From Gammaproteobacteria bacterium (lineage in GTDB: Bacteria; Pseudomonadota; Gammaproteobacteria; Pseudomonadales; DSM-25080), in the NCBI GenBank assembly GCA_013372965.1, contig JABXIR010000179.1, forward strand, positions 1 to 10,383: DNA of 10,383 nt, in the 5' to 3' direction. Below, piece by piece: positions 6,032-10,383 of the stretch. A model generated the notes under the pieces. That model had not been told where the DNA came from. It worked only from the letters and a program-made list of their open reading frames with translations, and searched no databases. The first letter of the stretch is position 1. Each line of letters begins with the position of its first letter. The position numbers and the translations under genes are program-made.

Positions 6032-7303
6032 ATGCTTGATGCAAAATTAGTTCGCGCGCACGCGCATGCCATCGCCGCTTCTCTCGCAAAACGAGGATTC
6101 GAGTTTGATGCAGAAACATTTATGTCGCTCGAACAGCAGCGTAAACAACTGCAAATTGACAAAGAAAATTTAGAAGCTGAACGCCGTACGCGTTCAAAAG
6201 CAATCGGTAAAGCGAAAGCTTCAGGTGAGGACATCGAACCGCTGTTGGCCGAGGTGTCAGAGTTAGGCGATCGCGCTGACGAAGCCAAAGCCGAGCTCAC
6301 TAAAATTCAAGATCAACTTGACGAAATTCTCTGGGGTACGCCGAACCTGTTGGACGATGCCGTTCCTGAAGGTAAAGACGAAAGCGAGAACGTCGAGATT
6401 CTCAAATGGGGTACACCGACTGAACTTGATTTTGACGCTAAGGATCACGTAGACCTGGGTGCTGTTCATGGCCTCGACTTCGACACCGCGGTAAACAAGA
6501 TTGCTGGTTCGCGATTCTCGTTACTCAAAGGTGATATCGCTCGACTTCATCGTGCACTCGCGCAATTCATGCTCGATACTCATGCCAACAACCACGGCTA
6601 TGAAGAAGTCATCGTACCACTTATGGTCAACGCCGATTCTTTAAAAGGCACGGGTCAATTACCCAAGTTTGAAGAAGATTTATTCAAATTGCAGGGTGAT
6701 TCAAATTACTACCTCATTCCAACGGCAGAAGTACCTGTTACGAACATCGTCGCTGGCGAAATTCTAGACCCTGCCACACTGCCAATTAAAATGGTGTGTC
6801 ACTCGAACTGTTTTCGCTCTGAAGCTGGAAGCTACGGCCGTGATGTTCGCGGCATGATTCGTCAGCACCAATTCGAAAAGGTTGAGTTAGTTCAGGTCGT
6901 CGAAGCTGACCAATCGGAACAAGCGCTAGAGGAGCTCACAGGTCACGCGGAATCGATTCTTCAAGCACTCGAGCTCCCATACCGAAAGGTTATGCTCTGT
7001 GGCGGTGATACTGGGTTTAGCGCAGCAAAAACCTATGACCTCGAAGTTTGGTTGCCAGGTCAGTCAGCTTATCGTGAAATTTCGAGTTGCAGCAACTTCC
7101 GTGACTTCCAGGCACGCCGCATGCAAACACGCGTTCGCACAGACGGTAAGCCGGTTTTAGCACATACGCTAAATGGATCGGGTCTAGCGGTTGGCCGAAC
7201 GCTTGTCGCAGTACTAGAAAACTACCAAAATGCAGATGGTTCAATTCGCGTACCGACCGTTCTTCAACCGTACATGAGAAATCAAACCGTTCTCTCGGTA
7301 TGA
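6032..7303 (+). CDS. serS: Serine--tRNA ligase
   Basis: This class II synthetase charges tRNA-Ser (and tRNA-Sec) with serine in the cytoplasm. At 423 residues it is full length. The N-terminal antiparallel coiled-coil arm that grips the long variable arm of tRNA-Ser spans about 28-100 and is rich in charged residues. Then come NVEILKWGTP (120-129) and SLKGTGQLPKFEEDL (203-217). The serine-binding TAE is at 231-233. Motif 2 is FRSEAGSYGRDVRG (261-274) with Arg262 set to contact ATP. Motif 3 is HTLNGSGLAVGRT (378-390) with its invariant Arg389. REISSCSNFRDFQARR (348-363) is also typical. The ATG at 6032 has only a weak ACGAG upstream, and the conserved MLDAKLVR N-terminus supports it. The gene sits between crcB and cysG and shares an ATGA overlap with cysG. 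Confidence 0.98.
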   Translation: MLDAKLVRAHAHAIAASLAKRGFEFDAETFMSLEQQRKQLQIDKENLEAERRTRSKAIGKAKASGEDIEPLLAEVSELGDRADEAKAELTKIQDQLDEILWGTPNLLDDAVPEGKDESENVEILKWGTPTELDFDAKDHVDLGAVHGLDFDTAVNKIAGSRFSLLKGDIARLHRALAQFMLDTHANNHGYEEVIVPLMVNADSLKGTGQLPKFEEDLFKLQGDSNYYLIPTAEVPVTNIVAGEILDPATLPIKMVCHSNCFRSEAGSYGRDVRGMIRQHQFEKVELVQVVEADQSEQALEELTGHAESILQALELPYRKVMLCGGDTGFSAAKTYDLEVWLPGQSAYREISSCSNFRDFQARRMQTRVRTDGKPVLAHTLNGSGLAVGRTLVAVLENYQNADGSIRVPTVLQPYMRNQTVLSV

Positions 7304-8685
7304 AATATCTGCCGCTCGCGCTCGATTTAGCTGAACAAGACGTTCTAGTCGTCGGGGCGGGCGATGTCGCTCAAAGAAAGATTTCGTGGCTTTTAAAAGC
7401 GGGCGCTGCTGTTTCGGTCGTTGCGCCCGACGCCTCGATGCAACTCAACGATCACCGGATTCGTATCCACAATCGCCCCTACACCGAGAGTGACCTTGAA
7501 CAACGTCATTTAGTCGTGGTCGCAACCAACAACGCCGAATTAAACGTTAAAATTGGCCAGCGGGCTCGAGCACTGGGTTATCTTGTTAACGTTGTCGATC
7601 TTCCTGCGGCATCGAACTTCATTTTCCCCGCAATTGTCGAGAGGGGAGACTTCACCATTGCCATCAGTAGCGCTGGGAACGCACCTGTGCTGACACGCTA
7701 CTGGCGACGCACCATTGATGCACTTGTTCCTGCACGATTACAGTCATGGGCTGACTTACTCGGCCGTTATCGCGATACAGTGAAAAGCAAACTTGGAACC
7801 ATCGATTCGCGGCGGAGGTTCTGGGAGTCCGTTATCGACTCTGATATCGCCGAAGAAGCGTATCGAGACTCTAACAAAGCAAAACAGAGACTGGACAAGG
7901 CGCTAGACGCTTTCGCTTTCGATCATACACATCAACAAGGCGCTGTTTACTTGATTGGAGCGGGTCCGGGCGATCCTGAGCTAATGACCTTCAAAGCCGT
8001 TCGTCTCCTACAACGGGCTGAAGTCATTCTCTACGATCGGTTGGTTGCACCCGAAATCGTCAACATGGGCCGACGCGACGCCGAATATATCTATGTAGGC
8101 AAGCGCGCAAAAGACCACACGTTGCCGCAGCACAAAATTAACGAGTTAATGCTTAAACTCGCGCTCGATGGCAAGATTGTTGCGCGTTTAAAGGGGGGCG
8201 ATCCGTTCATTTTTGGGCGTGGCGCCGAAGAACTTGAACATATTATCGATGCCAACATTCCTTTCGAAATCGTTCCTGGAATTACGGCTGCGAGTGGCTG
8301 TGCAAGTTACGCAGGCATACCGTTAACCCACAGAGATCATGCACACTCCGTTCGATTTGTGGCAGGGCACTTGAAAGATGGCTACGCTGACCTTGCGTGG
8401 TCTTCTTTCGCGGACTCACGGCAAACCCTAGTGTTTTACATGGGGCTAATGGGGTTAAATACCATCTGTCGCGAATTAATCAAGGTTGGTAGAGACGAAT
8501 CAACGCCCGTAGCACTCGTAGAGCGGGGGACGACCCCCAATCAGCAAGTGTACGTTGGTACGCTTACGACCATTTGCGACGTATTATCAAAACATAACGT
8601 AAAAGCGCCGACGCTTATTATTATCGGAAGCGTCGTCAGCCTCCATAGCGCTTTAGCCTGGAGAGGCATTTCGATTACAGAATAA
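7300..8685 (+). CDS. cysG: Siroheme synthase CysG (trifunctional)
   Basis: CysG turns uroporphyrinogen III into siroheme, the cofactor of sulfite and nitrite reductases. The N-terminal half is the precorrin-2 dehydrogenase/sirohydrochlorin ferrochelatase: NAD-binding GAGDVAQRK (19-27), catalytic Asp100 in NVVDLP, and Ser124 in ISSAG, matching the serine phosphorylated in Salmonella CysG (Ser128). A dimerisation region includes SRRRFWES (170-177). From about 216 the C-terminal half is the SAM-dependent uroporphyrinogen-III methyltransferase: GAGPGDPE (220-227), Asp246 in YDRLV, Lys268 in GKR, LKGGDPFIFGRG (297-308), VPGITAASGC (325-334) and Met381 in YMG. These match the key Asp248, Lys270 and Met382 of Salmonella CysG. 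At 461 residues it is full length. Its ATG overlaps the serS stop (ATGA), with only a weak ribosome-binding site, implying translational coupling. gor follows after 9 bp. Confidence 0.97.
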   Translation: MKYLPLALDLAEQDVLVVGAGDVAQRKISWLLKAGAAVSVVAPDASMQLNDHRIRIHNRPYTESDLEQRHLVVVATNNAELNVKIGQRARALGYLVNVVDLPAASNFIFPAIVERGDFTIAISSAGNAPVLTRYWRRTIDALVPARLQSWADLLGRYRDTVKSKLGTIDSRRRFWESVIDSDIAEEAYRDSNKAKQRLDKALDAFAFDHTHQQGAVYLIGAGPGDPELMTFKAVRLLQRAEVILYDRLVAPEIVNMGRRDAEYIYVGKRAKDHTLPQHKINELMLKLALDGKIVARLKGGDPFIFGRGAEELEHIIDANIPFEIVPGITAASGCASYAGIPLTHRDHAHSVRFVAGHLKDGYADLAWSSFADSRQTLVFYMGLMGLNTICRELIKVGRDESTPVALVERGTTPNQQVYVGTLTTICDVLSKHNVKAPTLIIIGSVVSLHSALAWRGISITE

Positions 8686-8694
8686 GGTTCTTAC

Positions 8695-10050
8695 ATGAGT
8701 TTCGATTACGATTTATTTGTTATAGGCGCCGGCAGTGGTGGCGTACGTTGTGCACGAATGTCTGCAGGATTCGGCGCTCGCGTTGCAGTCTGCGAAGACC
8801 GCTACATGGGCGGCACCTGTGTCAATGTGGGCTGCGTACCTAAAAAGCTATTTGTATACGGTTCGCATTTTTCTGAGGACTTTCGTGACGCAAAAAGCTA
8901 CGGCTGGGATGTTGATGTTAAAGGGTTTAACTGGCCGACGTTACGCGATAACAAATCTACTGAAATCGAACGACTAAACGGTATTTATCGCAACATGCTT
9001 GGTAATGCTGGGGTCGATGTCATCGATGGACGCGGCAAGATTACTGGGCCCAACACGGTTGAAGTCGCGGGCAAAAGCTACACCGCAGAGCGTATTTTAA
9101 TCGCAACTGGCGGCTGGCCAACTCGTCCAGAGATCCCTGGCAAAGAACACATGATCGACAGCAACGAAATTTTCTATCTCGATGAATTTCCAAAACGTTT
9201 CGTAGTATTAGGTGGCGGTTATATCGCCACCGAATTTGCGGGCATCTTTGAGGGTTTAGGCAGCGAAGTCACTCAAATCTACCGTGGTGATATGATTCTC
9301 CGCGGATTCGACGACGAAATTCGAGCGTTTGTTCAGGCGGAAGTAACCAAGAAGGGCGTCAATATCAAAACTGGGGTCAATATTTCATCCATCGAGAAGG
9401 TTTCCGATGTTCTACACGTGAAACTCACCGATGGTAGTATCATTGAGGCGGATGCCGTGCTCTCAGCGATTGGCCGACACCCTAACCTCGAAAACCTTGG
9501 TGCCTTAGAAAACGGCGTCACACTGAACGAGCGCGGCTACGTTAAAGTTGATCCAGTCACATTTGAAACCGACGCAAGCGGTATATATGCCGTCGGAGAC
9601 ATCATTGGTGGAATGGAACTCACACCCGTCGCACTGGCAGAAGGAATGTCACTCGCTAATCGTTTGTACAACGATAATTGCTACGAAATCGATTACGCAG
9701 ACATCGCTACGGCCGTATTCTGCCAGCCTAACATCGGCACGGTCGGATTGACCGAGGAACAAGCACGCGGTGCGTTCGATAAGATACGGGTCTATACGTC
9801 AGAGTTTAGAGCGATGAAGCATACCGTTTCGGGTAACACTGAACGTACACTGATGAAGTTGATCGTCGATGACTCATCAGATCGCGTTGTTGGGTGTCAC
9901 ATGGTGGGCGCTGAGGCTGGTGAGATTATCCAAGGGATTGCCATTGCCATGAAAGCTGGCGCCACCAAGAAAGTATTCGACCAAACGATCGGAATTCATC
10001 CGACGTCGGCTGAAGAGTTTGTCACCATGCGCACGATGACTCGAAACTAA
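8695..10050 (+). CDS. gor: Glutathione-disulfide reductase (NADPH)
   Basis: This cytoplasmic homodimeric flavoprotein reduces glutathione disulfide with NADPH. The 451 residues are typical. Features in order: FAD-binding GAGSGGVRCAR (11-21); the redox disulfide in GGTCVNVGCVPKK (39-51), Cys42/Cys47; ATGG (137-140); NADPH-binding GGGYIATEFAG (173-183), followed by Arg197 and Arg203 in YRGDMILRGFD, at the positions that give NADPH preference in E. coli Gor; YAVGD (298-302); and the C-terminal IHPTSAEEF (434-442), where His435 and Glu440 form the acid-base pair of the partner subunit. The Arg pair and HPTSAEE favour glutathione reductase over dihydrolipoamide dehydrogenase. Trypanothione or other disulfide reductases are less likely in this host. 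An AAGG seven bases before the ATG supports the start. It is the last gene of the run, 9 bp after cysG. Confidence 0.95.
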   Translation: MSFDYDLFVIGAGSGGVRCARMSAGFGARVAVCEDRYMGGTCVNVGCVPKKLFVYGSHFSEDFRDAKSYGWDVDVKGFNWPTLRDNKSTEIERLNGIYRNMLGNAGVDVIDGRGKITGPNTVEVAGKSYTAERILIATGGWPTRPEIPGKEHMIDSNEIFYLDEFPKRFVVLGGGYIATEFAGIFEGLGSEVTQIYRGDMILRGFDDEIRAFVQAEVTKKGVNIKTGVNISSIEKVSDVLHVKLTDGSIIEADAVLSAIGRHPNLENLGALENGVTLNERGYVKVDPVTFETDASGIYAVGDIIGGMELTPVALAEGMSLANRLYNDNCYEIDYADIATAVFCQPNIGTVGLTEEQARGAFDKIRVYTSEFRAMKHTVSGNTERTLMKLIVDDSSDRVVGCHMVGAEAGEIIQGIAIAMKAGATKKVFDQTIGIHPTSAEEFVTMRTMTRN

Positions 10051-10072
10051 ACTTGGTCAATGTTTTCTTCAT

Positions 10073-10101
10073 ACGGCTCATTTCACATGGGCCGTTTTTT
10101 T
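10073..10101 (+). terminator. Intrinsic terminator after gor
   Basis: A 9-bp stem (10073-10081 with 10087-10095, one G-U pair) closes a 5-base loop and runs into seven Ts (10095-10101). It lies 22 bp after the gor stop and should end the ftsK-to-gor transcript. The minus-strand side is not followed by a T run, so it acts in one direction. Confidence 0.88.
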
Positions 10102-10215
10102 GTCTAAAAGCCAAGCTATTGGTCTAGTTGCCTATGAAACGGCGCTACAGTGGCCTATCGTTGCACAAATACATAACTACGCATAATGTATATTATGTTA
10201 AATAAAGTAATGATA
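10102..10215. other. AT-rich spacer between convergent genes
   Basis: No gene is evident. A 23-codon reading frame (10134-10205) has no ribosome-binding site or recognisable sequence. A short inverted repeat, CATAAT-GTAT-ATTATG (10182-10197), is present; it is AT-rich and has no assigned role. The region lies between two terminators, so there is little reason to expect transcription. Confidence 0.6.
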
Positions 10216-10241
10216 AGAAAAGGCGGTATCCTTACCGCCTT
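10216..10241 (-). terminator. Intrinsic terminator for the minus-strand gene at the right edge
   Basis: AAGGCGGTA (10220-10228) pairs perfectly with TACCGCCTT (10233-10241) around a 4-base loop. Read on the minus strand it is followed by TTTTCTTATC, and it lies 20 bases after the stop at 10262. On the plus strand the stem is followed by CTCC, so efficient termination is expected mainly for the minus-strand gene. Confidence 0.82.
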
Positions 10242-10261
10242 CTCCAGTCTCGCTTACGAAA

Positions 10262-10383
10262 TTAATCACGCTCGCGAATCGATATGTCTCCTACGCCGAG
10301 ATCAACATCTAATTCATGTTCACCGTCGCCACGCCAAATAACTGACTCAGTAATGAAGAAACGCTCACTCTCGACGTTGCCGC
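10262..10383 (-). CDS. Unidentified protein, C-terminal 39 residues (cut by window edge); DUF4097/toast-rack-like tail
   Basis: Only the end of this gene is present: 39 codons and a TAA. An upstream start cannot be seen. The fragment alternates short hydrophobic and polar residues (ERFFITESVIWRGDGEHEL) and ends DVDLGVGDISIRERD. The 'D-V-[DE]-L-G-V-G-D-[IV]' pattern resembles the closing strands of DUF4097/toast-rack-type beta-helical proteins, some of which are cell-envelope associated. That link is from pattern memory only and is tentative. Coding status is supported by the open frame to the edge, by the terminator placed 20 bases after the stop, and by the other two frames on this strand being less protein-like. 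It converges on gor, so it is a separate transcription unit. Confidence 0.6.
   Translation of the reverse strand, partial: GNVESERFFITESVIWRGDGEHELDVDLGVGDISIRERD

Noticed and set aside
8360..8367. KOPS-like octamer (TGGCAGGG against GGGNAGGG)
   Set aside because: It mismatches at one of the fixed positions and is a single occurrence, expected by chance.
10134..10205. Possible 23-residue small protein in the convergent spacer
   Set aside because: No ribosome-binding site, no recognisable sequence, and it lies between two terminators.
1..10383. CRISPR arrays, tRNA or rRNA genes, insertion sequences, prophage or toxin-antitoxin genes
   Set aside because: No regularly spaced repeats, tRNA-like folds, transposase motifs or paired small genes were seen; almost all sequence is accounted for by core genes.

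Overview
This window looks like ordinary chromosomal core DNA from a gammaproteobacterium. The case rests on gene content and order: trxB-aat on one strand and ftsK-lolA-rarA-(crcB)-serS-cysG on the other. This is the trxB/ftsK/lolA/rarA/serS neighbourhood known from enterics and pseudomonads. Base composition looks close to even and uniform, and every gene reads as intact except the two cut by the window ends. The proteins match their gammaproteobacterial families closely. I cannot place the organism below class; a marine or other free-living lineage is only a guess.

Layout. Positions 1-1238, minus strand: trxB (thioredoxin reductase) followed immediately by aat (leucyl/phenylalanyl-tRNA-protein transferase), which runs off the left edge. 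Positions 1239-1415: a 177-bp divergent intergenic region with the trxB ribosome-binding site, weak promoter candidates and two short dyads. Positions 1416-10050, plus strand: seven tightly packed genes, ftsK, lolA, rarA, crcB/fluC, serS, cysG and gor. Junctions are 4 bp, -8 bp, -8 bp, 23 bp, -4 bp and 9 bp, so they look like one transcription unit. It ends at a clear intrinsic terminator at 10073-10101. Positions 10102-10261: a short AT-rich convergent spacer with a second hairpin serving the opposite strand. Positions 10262-10383, minus strand: the last 39 codons of an unidentified gene whose tail resembles beta-helical DUF4097/toast-rack-like proteins.

How the genes fit together. Most of the run is housekeeping: chromosome translocation at the septum (FtsK), lipoprotein transport to the outer membrane (LolA), replication-fork maintenance (RarA), serine charging (SerRS) and N-end-rule tagging (Aat). 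A second theme is thiol and sulfur redox. TrxB and Gor are the NADPH-dependent reductases of the thioredoxin and glutathione systems, and CysG makes siroheme, the cofactor of sulfite and nitrite reductases. CrcB/FluC is a fluoride exporter translationally coupled to rarA.

I looked for an undescribed system (repeats, CRISPR, mobile elements, toxin-antitoxin pairs, odd small genes) and saw none. The findings are therefore modest: local gene-order differences, possible operators between trxB and ftsK, small motif deviations, and the unidentified C-terminal fragment.
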